Assembly (NCBI GenBank): GCA_902763155.1
Contig: CACWQS010000005.1
Span: 1 to 64,000, forward strand
Source of the DNA: an uncultured Pseudomonadota bacterium
Lineage (GTDB): Bacteria; Pseudomonadota; Alphaproteobacteria; RF32; CAG-239
DNA: 64,000 nt
Direction of reading: 5' to 3'
In this document: positions 35,700 through 43,980 of the stretch, piece by piece
Position numbering within the stretch: position 1 is the stretch's first letter
How the letters are laid out: every line of letters begins with the position of its first letter
Notes under the pieces: generated by a model
The model's input: only the letters and a program-made list of their open reading frames with translations
The model's database searches: none
What the model was told of the DNA's origin: nothing
Made by a program: the position numbers and the translations under genes

Positions 35700-36584
35700 A
35701 TGCTGTGTATTTATCATATTGCCGATCATGACGGAAAAGGCTCGGCGGCGATTGTAAAATTGATGTTTCCTGAGACGGAGTTGATGGGTTTAAATCATGA
35801 TATGGAAGTGCCGTATGAAGAAATTGAAAAGCACGATAAAATAGTGATTTGCGATATCGCCTTGCCGATAAAATACATGTTGGAGCTGAATAAAAAAATT
35901 GATTTAACGTGGATTGATCATCATATTTCGGTGATTAAGGAATATGACGAACTGATGGCAAGCGGAGAATATGAGCCGATTAAAGGTTTGCGCAAAGTGG
36001 GAACGGCGGCACTGGTGTTGACTTGGCAATATTTTCATCCGAACGAAGAACTTCCGGAAGGTCTGCGTTTGTTGGGGTTGAACGATATTTATGATTTGCG
36101 CGATAGACGGGTGCGCCCGTTTGAACTGGCTATTCAGTCTTATGGCGTTAACCGACCGACAGATAAGGTATGGCAGCAAATTATCAATGGTGAACTGGAC
36201 ATCAAAGCTGTGGTAGAAAAGGGTAATTCCATTTTAGGTTGGGTGCGTCAGAAAAATTATCGTTTGGTGCGTGGCATGGCTTTTGAGAGCGAGTATAAAG
36301 GGTTGAAATGCATTTGTTCGAATATGGCACAAGGACAGTCGGAGTTTTTTGATTCGCTTGAAAATTTGCGCAGTTATGATTTTATGGCTAATTTCTTTAT
36401 GAACAAGCGTAATAAGTGGAATGTAACGTTTTATACATACAAAGACGATGTTGATGTGTCAAAAATTGCGGCAGAATTCGGTGGCGGAGGTCATGCCAAA
36501 GCGGCGGGGGCTTCGTCGCTTGATAAATTGCCGGACTTTCTCTTGAACGGTAAGCCGTGGACCAGACCGGCACCGAAGGAATAA
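35700..36584 (+). CDS. DHH family phosphoesterase
   Basis: The N-terminal DHH domain has IADHDGKGSAAI (Asp9 and Asp11), ICDIALP and the WIDHH motif near residue 72. The C-terminal DHHA1 domain carries the glycine motif FGGGGHAKAAG near residue 263. These enzymes cut short oligoribonucleotides (NrnA type) or cyclic dinucleotides such as c-di-AMP; this branch is not assigned. I place the start at ATG 35700, 6 bases after AGAGG; ATG 35697 is also possible. 294 residues. It is the last gene of the run from mltB. Confidence 0.88.
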   Translation: MLCIYHIADHDGKGSAAIVKLMFPETELMGLNHDMEVPYEEIEKHDKIVICDIALPIKYMLELNKKIDLTWIDHHISVIKEYDELMASGEYEPIKGLRKVGTAALVLTWQYFHPNEELPEGLRLLGLNDIYDLRDRRVRPFELAIQSYGVNRPTDKVWQQIINGELDIKAVVEKGNSILGWVRQKNYRLVRGMAFESEYKGLKCICSNMAQGQSEFFDSLENLRSYDFMANFFMNKRNKWNVTFYTYKDDVDVSKIAAEFGGGGHAKAAGASSLDKLPDFLLNGKPWTRPAPKE

Positions 36585-36637
36585 GGAGTGTTAAAAGTAT
36601 ATATTTAAAATGTTGTCGCGAAGGGCGGTTTCTTTCT

Positions 36638-36745
36638 ACGTCATAGCTAGTTTGAAAGATTAGTGTGGATTTCGCCAGAAAGGCGCCATATTTGTGAGCT
36701 AAAGCGACCAAAATATGTAATCTTTCTTCTACAAAGCTATCCAGA
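36638..36745 (-). repeat. Divergent inverted copy of the palindromic repeat
   Basis: On the plus strand it reads ACGTCATAGCTAGTTTGAAAG to AAGCTATCCAG. That is the reverse-complement order of the 99-bp repeat (ACGTCAT, AGCTA, TTGAAAA, then CTAAAGCG and ATCCAG). It also has an internal 9-bp inverted repeat (GAAAGATTA 36654-36662 with TAATCTTTC 36717-36725) and a GCC/GGC hairpin. It lies next to copy 1 in opposite orientation. Homology is judged by eye. Confidence 0.5.
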
Positions 36746-36768
36746 ATCTATATAGCTTATTTATCCTA

Positions 36769-36867
36769 GATTATCACGCGAATTGAAAATGGATTTTTCT
36801 TGCGCTTTAGGCTTGGAAAAATCAGCCTATTGCATAGGCTTACATTTTCAATAGCTCATAATGACGT
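36769..36867 (+). repeat. Palindromic repeat, copy 1 (99 bp)
   Basis: This 99-bp unit recurs at 39220-39318 with one mismatch. Inside it a 10-bp inverted repeat (ATTGAAAATG ... CATTTTCAAT) encloses a small hairpin, AGCCTA TTGCA TAGGCT. The ends read GATTATCACGCG and CTCATAATGACGT. Similarity extends some 27 bases further left at a lower level (CCAGAAT...). It codes for nothing; the shape suits a MITE- or REP-like element. Confidence 0.85.
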
Positions 36868-37001
36868 TTGTGTTTTCACTGTAATTTTTGAATATTCAGG
36901 CTGAAGAATTATTTTTTAGTACTTTTTGTGATTTTTGATATATTGTTCAAGGGTAAAAGTAAATTTCTAAACAAAAAAACAAAATTTGTATAATTTTTTT
37001 G

Positions 37002-37030
37002 TTGCAAAATCGTTATAAATAAGGTAATAT
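37002..37030 (+). promoter_or_regulatory. Promoter of the structured leader RNA
   Basis: TTGCAA at 37002-37007 and TAATAT at 37025-37030 are exactly 17 bases apart, in very AT-rich DNA. Transcription would start near 37037. Confidence 0.6.
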
Positions 37031-37036
37031 GAATAA

Positions 37037-37331
37037 TAGATAAGCGGAGTTCTTTTCGGTAGAAAGGGCGGTGCTTGTTTAGAATCAGAGGTGGTTCGGA
37101 GCTGTCAGAAGCTCTCATATTACACTCGGTAAAGGGATTTATCGTTAGGTTATAAGGCTTATTGCCTGACCGATTTCCCAGACTATAAAAATGGTCTGGG
37201 AGCTTTTAGCGGATGTCCAAGAGTTGCTTAATTTATCTCTGGACAAAAAGCAACTTGAAAGGCTAAAAGAGTCATTTAGTGTAATGTGATTTCTGAACTC
37301 TCAGACCACCGCAATAGGTGGTTTTAATTTT
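37037..37331 (+). ncRNA. Unidentified structured RNA or switch-like leader
   Basis: About 290 bases with many nested stems. GGTGGT 37090-37095 can pair with ACCACC 37305-37310. CATATTACACT (37116-37126) pairs with AGTGTAATGTG (37278-37288). TCGGT/ACCGA, CCCAGAC/GTCTGGG (37177-37183, 37194-37200), CTTTTAGC/GCTAAAAG and GTCC..AGAG/CTCTGGAC are further stems. ACCACC can instead pair with GGTGGT 37317-37322 to form a terminator followed by TTTAATTTT, so two folds compete. I can match it to no known family (not tmRNA, RNase P or SRP RNA). It may be an independent RNA or a regulator of the next gene. Confidence 0.6.
37305..37331 (+). terminator. Terminator at the end of the structured RNA
   Basis: ACCACC 37305-37310 and GGTGGT 37317-37322 form a 6-bp stem with loop GCAATA, followed by TTTAATTTT. 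The left arm also pairs with 37090-37095, so formation may be conditional. Confidence 0.6.
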
Positions 37332-37348
37332 GCGCGGGAGTAAAGAAA

Positions 37349-39145
37349 ATGAGCAAAATTGTTCAAAAAAGAGAATTACAGGAAGATGGACACTATCAAG
37401 TTAGTTCATATGATACCGAAACACAAAAATTAACACATCGTTGGTATGAAAACCAAAATGGCAAAAAAGATGGTGAAGAACTAGAATTCAATTATACAGG
37501 TAAAGTCCATAGGGTTACTGATTGGAAAAATGGCAAAAAAGATGGTATTGAAATTTGTTTTAATACAGGAATTTCTATTGAAGATTTAGAAGAAACAAAA
37601 AGTAGATGTAATAAAGGTGATTATGCTTATATTTCTTTCCTTTATGTAACTAACTGGAAAGATGATATAAAACATGGGGAAGAAATTATAACAGATTTGG
37701 GAAAAAATCTGACTGCAAGAAGTGAATATAATAATGGGCAACAAATTAAGAATATCCAATATTTGTATAAACTGACTCCTGAAATAGAACAATTTTTAAA
37801 AGATGTGCGTGCTCCTTGGTTATCTAATCCTGAAAGCATTTATATTAAAAAAGACGGTATAAAAAATGAAATTTTATACATTGAAATGAATAAACCAGCA
37901 AGACATTATGTTCACGAATATACAGGTTTTCACTATGCGATGAAGTTCAAAGATGGAAAGGAGTATGATGGCGACTATAGATATCACCATATTAGAGATC
38001 AAGAACATTATTCATTAAAAGAAGGAAAACTTAATGGTAGTTTCTGGCTCGAGAATAGAGTAGGAAGCTATTGGGATGGTAAATTTTCTGGAGAAGAAAC
38101 AATATCTATAACAGATACACCATTAGGTAATAATATTGAAGATTTGAAAAATTTTACAAACCAATGGACGATAGAAAATAAAGGCATTAAGAATGCATCA
38201 AAAATTATTCATGCCGATAAAGTAAGTGGTTACAAAATTAAAACAGCAAAAGAGGAATATGATATACCACTAAATGGTAATGCACATCTTGAAAATTATG
38301 GCATAGTCATAGATTGTGAAATTAAAGATGGAAAACTGAATGGTTTATATAAAGCATTCGGAGATAAAGTGCTTGATGGTGATTGCTCTTTCAAAAAAGA
38401 ATGCTCTTATAAAGATGGAGTACTTGATGGAGATTATACAGAAACAAGAGAAAGAATTATACCTCATGAAGCATATAGAAATGGTATAAAAGAAAAAATA
38501 GAAATTAAATGCCAATATAAAAATGGTGAATTAGATGGCATATACGAAGAAGTAAAGCAACCAGCAGAAGATGTAGCATATCAATATAGGTATAAGTATA
38601 AAAATACTTTTGAATATAAGGATGGTGTTTTAGATGGCGTTTATATAAATGAAGAAGAAAGAGTATCTACTCATTATAAAGAAGGTAAATTAGATGGAAA
38701 ATATGTAAAGTTTTCATCTAAAAATAATCAAAAAGAAACAGAAAAAGAATATAAAGATGGAAAATTAAACGGAATATGCATTGAATATGATGAGTACGGT
38801 TTCAAAACAGTTGAAAGTACATATAAAGATGATGTGCTTGATGGACCATATAAAGAATATTTCAGAAATGGAAAGCCAAAATGTGAAGGTTCATATAGCA
38901 ATGGTGAAAAAAATGGTTTTTGGAAAACTTATGTTGATAATGGTGATTTAATTGAAATGCGCCGTTTTGAAAATGATAAAGATGTAACCGAGCGTTATAA
39001 TAAGCTAAAGAAAATCGCCTCTAAGCGGATTGATAAAGAAAAAGCCATTGAGGCCGAAACCGGCGTCAAGACTCGTTTGCCGAAGATGAGTAAAGGCGCT
39101 AAAGTGGTCGCTATGGTCAAGGAAAGTTTAGGATTGTCGAAGTAG
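37349..39145 (+). CDS. MORN_2/YwqK-like repeat protein, 598 aa
   Basis: Repeats of the type YKDGxLDGxYxEY run through most of the length (for example YKDGVLDGDY, YKNGELDGIY, YKEGKLDGKY, YKDGKLNGIC and YKDDVLDGPYKEY). They match MORN_2 repeats, found in YwqK-type antitoxins and surface proteins. No signal peptide. The last 55 residues are a different, basic tail (from ERYNKLKKIASKR to ESLGLSK). Codon use changes there, from AGA Arg to CGN Arg. GGGAG is 8 bases before the ATG, right after the RNA terminator. Function unknown. Confidence 0.8.
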   Translation: MSKIVQKRELQEDGHYQVSSYDTETQKLTHRWYENQNGKKDGEELEFNYTGKVHRVTDWKNGKKDGIEICFNTGISIEDLEETKSRCNKGDYAYISFLYVTNWKDDIKHGEEIITDLGKNLTARSEYNNGQQIKNIQYLYKLTPEIEQFLKDVRAPWLSNPESIYIKKDGIKNEILYIEMNKPARHYVHEYTGFHYAMKFKDGKEYDGDYRYHHIRDQEHYSLKEGKLNGSFWLENRVGSYWDGKFSGEETISITDTPLGNNIEDLKNFTNQWTIENKGIKNASKIIHADKVSGYKIKTAKEEYDIPLNGNAHLENYGIVIDCEIKDGKLNGLYKAFGDKVLDGDCSFKKECSYKDGVLDGDYTETRERIIPHEAYRNGIKEKIEIKCQYKNGELDGIYEEVKQPAEDVAYQYRYKYKNTFEYKDGVLDGVYINEEERVSTHYKEGKLDGKYVKFSSKNNQKETEKEYKDGKLNGICIEYDEYGFKTVESTYKDDVLDGPYKEYFRNGKPKCEGSYSNGEKNGFWKTYVDNGDLIEMRRFENDKDVTERYNKLKKIASKRIDKEKAIEAETGVKTRLPKMSKGAKVVAMVKESLGLSK

Positions 39146-39183
39146 CAGTATAAGGTATGTATCGCGAGCTTGTTCAGTATTCA

Positions 39184-39229
39184 CGTGGTAATCCAGAATA
39201 AATTTGCTATACCATACTGGATTATCACG
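39184..39229. repeat. Inverted repeat partly overlapping copy 2
   Basis: CGTGGTAATCCAG (39184-39196) and CTGGATTATCACG (39217-39229) are inverted with one mismatch around a 20-base loop. The right arm is the start of repeat copy 2, so the left arm looks like the remains of an opposite-facing repeat. Confidence 0.7.
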
Positions 39230-39318
39230 CGAATTGAAAATGGATTTCTCTTGCGCTTTAGGCTTGGAAAAATCAGCCTATTGCATAGGCTTACATTTTC
39301 AATAGCTCATAATGACGT
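39220..39318 (+). repeat. Palindromic repeat, copy 2 (99 bp)
   Basis: Same unit and orientation as 36769-36867 with a single difference (TTTTTC versus TTTCTC near position 16-20). With copy 1 it brackets the RNA and the MORN-like gene as direct repeats about 2.45 kb apart. Confidence 0.85.
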
Positions 39319-39369
39319 GGAAAAAAGTTCGCTATGACGAGAATAAAGACAATGTGAAGTCTGAAATTG

Positions 39370-40314
39370 TTATTTTTGATAAGAGGCGCGTTTGATGCGG
39401 TCGTTTATTGCTAAGCCTAAGCCGGTGGTAGGTATCGGGGCAATGGCTATTTTGCCGTATATGGCTTTTTCATCAGCAATGCGTAAAAAGGCAAACAAGT
39501 TGCTTGCCGCTTCAGCTAAATTTCCGCTTTTGCTTAAATTCAAATTACCGTCGTATTTACCAAAGCCAATATAAAATTCATCATTATCAGGATTTTGAAT
39601 ATTGATGCGTAACGTATTTTTAGGTGCGTAATGGCGTAGAAGTTGTCCCGGGGCAGTAGGTAAGTCAGGATTACCGCTTGAGACTATTATTTTCTCGCCT
39701 AAAAATTCTTCAATATCTTCCTTGGCGGTTCCGCCGGCACGTAACAATACCGCGTTTTTGCCGGTCAAATCAATGATTGTGGATTCTACTCCTACCGCGC
39801 AAGCTCCGCCATCTAAAATCATATCTACTTTATCTCCTAGGCCGTCTGCCACATGTTGAGCAGTAGTAGGGCTAATCGACTGGTACTTGTTGGCTGATGG
39901 AGCCACAATCGGCACGCCGGCGGCTTTAATTAAAGCTAAGGCAGTCGGATGGTTTGGCATTCGCACGGTTAAGGTGCGCAAACCGGAACAAGCCAAATCT
40001 ATACTAGGGTTTTCTTCTATACGATTTAATACCATTGTCAGCGGTCCGGGCCAAAAACGCTTGGCCAGAGCAAAAACTCGCTCATCGGTAGCGGCATATT
40101 CACGCAGAAAATCTACTTCGGCAATATGCGAAATCAGCGGGTCAAAATGCGGACGTTGTTTAGCGGCAAAAATGTTTGCTACCGCCTTTGCATTATATAC
40201 ATCTGCCCCCAAACCATATACTGTTTCGGTCGGAAAAGCAACAAGTCCACCGTCTAAAATAACTTGCGCTGCCTTCTTTATATTTTCTTCGGTATTGCTG
40301 TATATATTACTCAT
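39370..40314 (-). CDS. tsaC: L-threonylcarbamoyladenylate synthase, Sua5 type
   Basis: It makes threonylcarbamoyl-AMP for the t6A modification of tRNAs, a nearly universal step. The YrdC domain has FPTETVYGLGAD near residue 28, KQRPHFDPLISH near 52, RFWPGPLTMVL and PSANKYQSISPT. The extra C-terminal Sua5 domain (about 210-314, APGQLLRHYAPK linker) makes the 314 residues of the Sua5 rather than the short TsaC type. Starts 3 bases after the SMI1-like gene on the same strand. Confidence 0.95.
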   Translation of the reverse strand: MSNIYSNTEENIKKAAQVILDGGLVAFPTETVYGLGADVYNAKAVANIFAAKQRPHFDPLISHIAEVDFLREYAATDERVFALAKRFWPGPLTMVLNRIEENPSIDLACSGLRTLTVRMPNHPTALALIKAAGVPIVAPSANKYQSISPTTAQHVADGLGDKVDMILDGGACAVGVESTIIDLTGKNAVLLRAGGTAKEDIEEFLGEKIIVSSGNPDLPTAPGQLLRHYAPKNTLRINIQNPDNDEFYIGFGKYDGNLNLSKSGNLAEAASNLFAFLRIADEKAIYGKIAIAPIPTTGLGLAINDRIKRASYQK

Positions 40315-40317
40315 CTT

Positions 40318-40719
40318 TTACACATTAAAAATTTCGTTTAAAGCATTGCCAAGTTCTTTTTCTTCATATTTTTCCAATACTTCAAAATCTTCACGATCAA
40401 TAATTTGATATTCTTTTAAGACGTAGTTATAAACCAGATAATCAAATTCATTACATCCCAATAAGATAACATTTTCGGGGCGAGGCAGTTGTTCATTTTG
40501 GTCAATGATATCTAAATCATCATCGACAGTTGCGCCAAACAGATAGCTACCATTGGCCTTAATGCCGTTATAATGTTTTAAAAACGCCACATAGGTTTGC
40601 GGAATAAAATCCATACCCATATTATACAAAACTTTTTGGGCCACAATAACGGCTTCCTTTTCCAAAGGTTCACCTGCTCGAAAAGACTTCCCTTCTAAAT
40701 ATTGTAAAAAGTTTTTCAT
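40318..40719 (-). CDS. SMI1/KNR4 (YrhA-like) family protein, possible immunity protein
   Basis: 133 residues, soluble. The pattern IPQTYVAFLKHYNGIKANGSYLFGA near residues 39-63, then VILLGCNEFDYLVYNY and YQIIDREDFEVLEKY, is the SMI1/KNR4 fold, YrhA-like. Proteins of this fold are the commonest immunity proteins of bacterial toxin systems. Its ATG overlaps the stop of the HNH-like gene by four bases (ATGA), which couples translation. Function as an immunity protein is inferred from fold and context. Confidence 0.75.
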   Translation of the reverse strand: MKNFLQYLEGKSFRAGEPLEKEAVIVAQKVLYNMGMDFIPQTYVAFLKHYNGIKANGSYLFGATVDDDLDIIDQNEQLPRPENVILLGCNEFDYLVYNYVLKEYQIIDREDFEVLEKYEEKELGNALNEIFNV

Positions 40720-42404
40720 CTTTTCCGCATTCCTTTCTTCATTTTTGCAACGGCAATTTGCATTAATTCTTCATCACTCAAATGCCGTTTTTTTTGCTTA
40801 ACATTTTTGTTTTTCTGCCCCATCTGTTTCTTTTCTTTGCGGCTCTCATCTTTTTTCTGGCGGCGGCTTTTCTTTTGTCCTTTTAACCACTTGATATATT
40901 CACCTTCAAACCCTTGTATATCAATTTTCGGATTTTCTCTAATACTCTTAATTTCTTCCAATTTTTGTGTAATGACAACCTTGGTATAGTTGATATTATA
41001 TTTTGTGGCAGTCTCAACCTCGTTTTTCAATCTTTCCGCAGTCATTTTGTTATAATTAACAATATAAAGCTTATCTTCTTCTTCGCGTTTTTTAAATTCT
41101 CCATTATTTTCAAAATCGGCTAAAATCCACTTGTTTTTACCAAAACCGAGCATTGCTCGCGTTCTTTTGTTTTTAATGATTAAGCGCTGATAAAATTCTT
41201 CTTCGTCATTATGCTTTAAAATGCGGTCATAATAATGGATATATTTTTTATGATAGCGCTGACCAACCAAAACAAACATATCAGGATAATTGGTTCGAGC
41301 CAAATATCCGTTGCTTGCCGCAATTAACACTGCGCCGATATGGTGTAACTCTTCACCTTCCAAACCCTCAGTGGTTATTACCTTATCATTTTCGTCACGT
41401 GCTTGTATCAATCTTTCCTGATGATGCATTACCAAATAGTCGGTAAATTCTTGAGGAATCGGCGAACCTACCGCAATGTCTTGAACATCGTATCCGGCTT
41501 TTTTCAAATCTTTCAAAATATGCGGCGTATAAACAAAAGATGTGACCGTAATTTTGTTTGGGTCGGTTATTCCCCATAAACGCATTGCATTACATAGCGA
41601 TTCTACCGCCTCCGGCCTAATGCCCCGCTGCTCGGCATCTTCCAGTTTTATTTTTTTATATTGCTCGCCACAGCGTCGCATAAATTCTTTTACATATTTA
41701 GCTTTGATGCTTTCCCCTTCAGGTAAAAAAGAAACCTTTGTTTCTTTAAATGACTTTTGGTATGCATTAAAAATCACATCGCAGAAATCACTAACCGTCA
41801 TTACTTTTAAAGCGTCAGGGTTAATTCCTTTTTTCTGCATATATTTGCGAATTTCCGGTGTAATTTTACGAAAGCTTTCAAACTGCATAAACACACGCCA
41901 CATCGGTGATTTTTTCATATCATAAGCGCGTAAATTCCACTTACCTTTATTTTCAGGCTTATTGAAAAATTTATAAAAAACACTTAGCTGATGAGGAGTA
42001 CGTAAGTTAATCGTGCCATGACATTCCATACGAATAAGGCGTTTTTCATCACGGTTAATTTTAGTAAAAACACCTTTGTCATATTCGGTTCCCGCAATTT
42101 CGTGAATATTATCAAGCAAATATTCGGCGCCTTCGGCAAAATCTTTAACAAAACCTTTTAAGTTGTTATTTTTACCGTATTCAATAGTTTCAGCCAACAA
42201 CTGATTCATCGCCAACTGCTCGTCGAGCTTTAATTCCATAAATTTTTTCTTAAAATTTGTCGGCTCCAGCAAAATATCCATCAACTTTGCTTCATACGGA
42301 GATTTAGTCCGCTTAGGAGGCAGCAAATGTTCATACACCGGCACTTGCGAGTTATTTTCTTGAACTTTATCTTGATGTTTATTTTTGTAACTGCCTTTTG
42401 CCAT
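40716..42404 (-). CDS. HNH-nuclease-like protein, candidate effector
   Basis: 562 residues. The middle part has an HNH-like pattern: ELHHIGAV with His354-His355, Asn372 in RTNYPDMFVLV, then YHKKYIH with His385 and His390. That is the HH...N...HxxxH order of HNH endonucleases. There is no signal peptide. The N terminus (1-30) is polar, the rest of the first half is helical, and the C terminus (about 495-562) is a Lys/Arg-rich tail with KSRRQKKDESRKEKKQ, perhaps for nucleic-acid binding. The overlapping SMI1/KNR4 gene suggests an effector–immunity pair. The exact family is unknown to me. Confidence 0.6.
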   Translation of the reverse strand: MAKGSYKNKHQDKVQENNSQVPVYEHLLPPKRTKSPYEAKLMDILLEPTNFKKKFMELKLDEQLAMNQLLAETIEYGKNNNLKGFVKDFAEGAEYLLDNIHEIAGTEYDKGVFTKINRDEKRLIRMECHGTINLRTPHQLSVFYKFFNKPENKGKWNLRAYDMKKSPMWRVFMQFESFRKITPEIRKYMQKKGINPDALKVMTVSDFCDVIFNAYQKSFKETKVSFLPEGESIKAKYVKEFMRRCGEQYKKIKLEDAEQRGIRPEAVESLCNAMRLWGITDPNKITVTSFVYTPHILKDLKKAGYDVQDIAVGSPIPQEFTDYLVMHHQERLIQARDENDKVITTEGLEGEELHHIGAVLIAASNGYLARTNYPDMFVLVGQRYHKKYIHYYDRILKHNDEEEFYQRLIIKNKRTRAMLGFGKNKWILADFENNGEFKKREEEDKLYIVNYNKMTAERLKNEVETATKYNINYTKVVITQKLEEIKSIRENPKIDIQGFEGEYIKWLKGQKKSRRQKKDESRKEKKQMGQKNKNVKQKKRHLSDEELMQIAVAKMKKGMRKR

Positions 42405-42494
42405 GTCTCACCTTTTTCGTATTTTGTCCAAGTATAGCATATAATTTATAAAAGTCTACTTATTTTTTTAGCTTTCGGCACAAAACATTAAATC

Positions 42495-42522
42495 TTGCAA
42501 AAATTTTTTTAATGATTAAAAT
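42495..42522 (+). promoter_or_regulatory. Probable promoter of pepA
   Basis: TTGCAA at 42495-42500 and TAAAAT at 42517-42522 are 16 bases apart, 35 bases before the pepA start. Confidence 0.5.
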
Positions 42523-42557
42523 GTGTCCCAGGTTAATTTGCAACAAGGAGTTGAAAA

Positions 42558-43976
42558 ATGGTTGAAATCACGTTGGGAAAAAATATCTTAGGTGCGCATA
42601 ACAAAGTAATTGTGGCGGCATCAAATTCAGAATTTGAAAAAATTTTCTCCAAATCAGAACAAAATTTGTTGCCGGCGATTAAAAAACAGACTGTAAAAGA
42701 CGGCATTAAGGAATATAATTTGGGTTCTTATTCGGTTTTTGCTGTGCGCGTAAAGGAAAAACAACCGGCACTTGTATGGCAACAACTTGGCGGTAAAGTG
42801 TATAAAGCTGTTAAGCATTTACCGGCAATTAAAGTTTGTCTTGCAACAGCTAAACATTATGTCTTTGATTTTGCTTTCGGGGTGGAGTTGGCGTCTTATC
42901 GTTTTGATAAATATCATACAAAATTAAAGGCTGATGATTTACCAAAGTTGGAAAAAATCGTGTTGACCAACAGCGGTTACAAAAATTTAGATGAATACAA
43001 GCCTTATGCCGGCTTGGCAAATGCCGTGCGTTATGCGCGCGATATGATAAACGAACCGGCAAATGCTTTAACGCCGGAAATTTTCGCCGCTGATATTAAG
43101 AGATTGGAATATTTAGGATTAAAGGTGAATATTTTGGACGAAGCACAGATGAAATCCGAAGACTTTAATTTGGCTTTAGCCGTGGCACAAGGCTCGCAAA
43201 ACCGGCCTAAAGTAGCGGTTTTACAGTGGCTAGGTCAGCCTGAAAGTGATGAAATTACACTTGGTTTAGTTGGAAAAGGTGTTACTTTTGATAGTGGCGG
43301 TATTTCTATTAAACCGGCGGCTAATATGGGAGAAATGAAGCAGGATATGGCCGGAGCAGCTGCGGTGGTAGCGGCAATGAAAGCTGCGGCGCTGCAAAAA
43401 ATAGAAAAGAACATTGTTGCGGTGGTTGGTTTGGTAGAAAATATGCCGTCCGGCAGTGCTTATCGTCCGGGAGATATTATTCGTTCGATGTCCGGTCAGA
43501 CGGTAGAAGTGGATAATACCGACGCTGAAGGGCGTTTGGTTTTGGCGGATTGTTTGACGTATATTCAAAAACGTTTTAGTCCGAAAAATGTGGTTGATAT
43601 GGCAACTTTGACAGGGGCGATAGTTGTTGCTTTAGGGCATACGTTTGCCGGTTTGTTCAGCAATAATGAAAATTTAGCCGCTAACATTATTACGGCAGGT
43701 AATACTTGTGGCGAAAGAGTATGGCGGATGCCGATTGATGAAGAATTTGATAAAATGATGGATTCTGCGATTGCCGACATGAGAAACACCGGCGGACGAG
43801 CGGCAGGTTCATCTACGGCGGCTTGTTTCCTGCAACGTTTTGTGGATAAAAATCGCAGTTGGGCGCATATTGATATTGCCGGTATGGATGCCACTGACGG
43901 TAAAAAAGTGCTTTATCCTAAGGGAGCAAGCGGTTTTGGGGTAATGCTTCTTAATGAACTGGTTAAAAAAATCTGA
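42558..43976 (+). CDS. pepA: Leucyl aminopeptidase (M17)
   Basis: It removes N-terminal residues from peptides in the cytoplasm. The M17 metal motifs are KGVTFDSGGISIK near residue 238-250 and the signature NTDAEGRLVLAD near 318-329. MINEPANALTPE and GGRAAGSSTAACFL are also conserved. The N-terminal half is the usual, less conserved domain. 472 residues. AAGGAG is 8 bases before the ATG. It converges with ruvX, 4 bases apart. Confidence 0.96.
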   Translation: MVEITLGKNILGAHNKVIVAASNSEFEKIFSKSEQNLLPAIKKQTVKDGIKEYNLGSYSVFAVRVKEKQPALVWQQLGGKVYKAVKHLPAIKVCLATAKHYVFDFAFGVELASYRFDKYHTKLKADDLPKLEKIVLTNSGYKNLDEYKPYAGLANAVRYARDMINEPANALTPEIFAADIKRLEYLGLKVNILDEAQMKSEDFNLALAVAQGSQNRPKVAVLQWLGQPESDEITLGLVGKGVTFDSGGISIKPAANMGEMKQDMAGAAAVVAAMKAAALQKIEKNIVAVVGLVENMPSGSAYRPGDIIRSMSGQTVEVDNTDAEGRLVLADCLTYIQKRFSPKNVVDMATLTGAIVVALGHTFAGLFSNNENLAANIITAGNTCGERVWRMPIDEEFDKMMDSAIADMRNTGGRAAGSSTAACFLQRFVDKNRSWAHIDIAGMDATDGKKVLYPKGASGFGVMLLNELVKKI

Positions 43977-43980
43977 TTAT

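Noticed and set aside
37037-37331. RNase P RNA, tmRNA or 6S RNA
   Set aside because: The conserved RNase P and tmRNA segments and the tmRNA tag reading frame are absent, and the fold is branched rather than the single long rod of 6S RNA.
36769-39318. Insertion sequence or composite transposon
   Set aside because: No transposase gene lies between or beside the copies, and no target duplication is evident.
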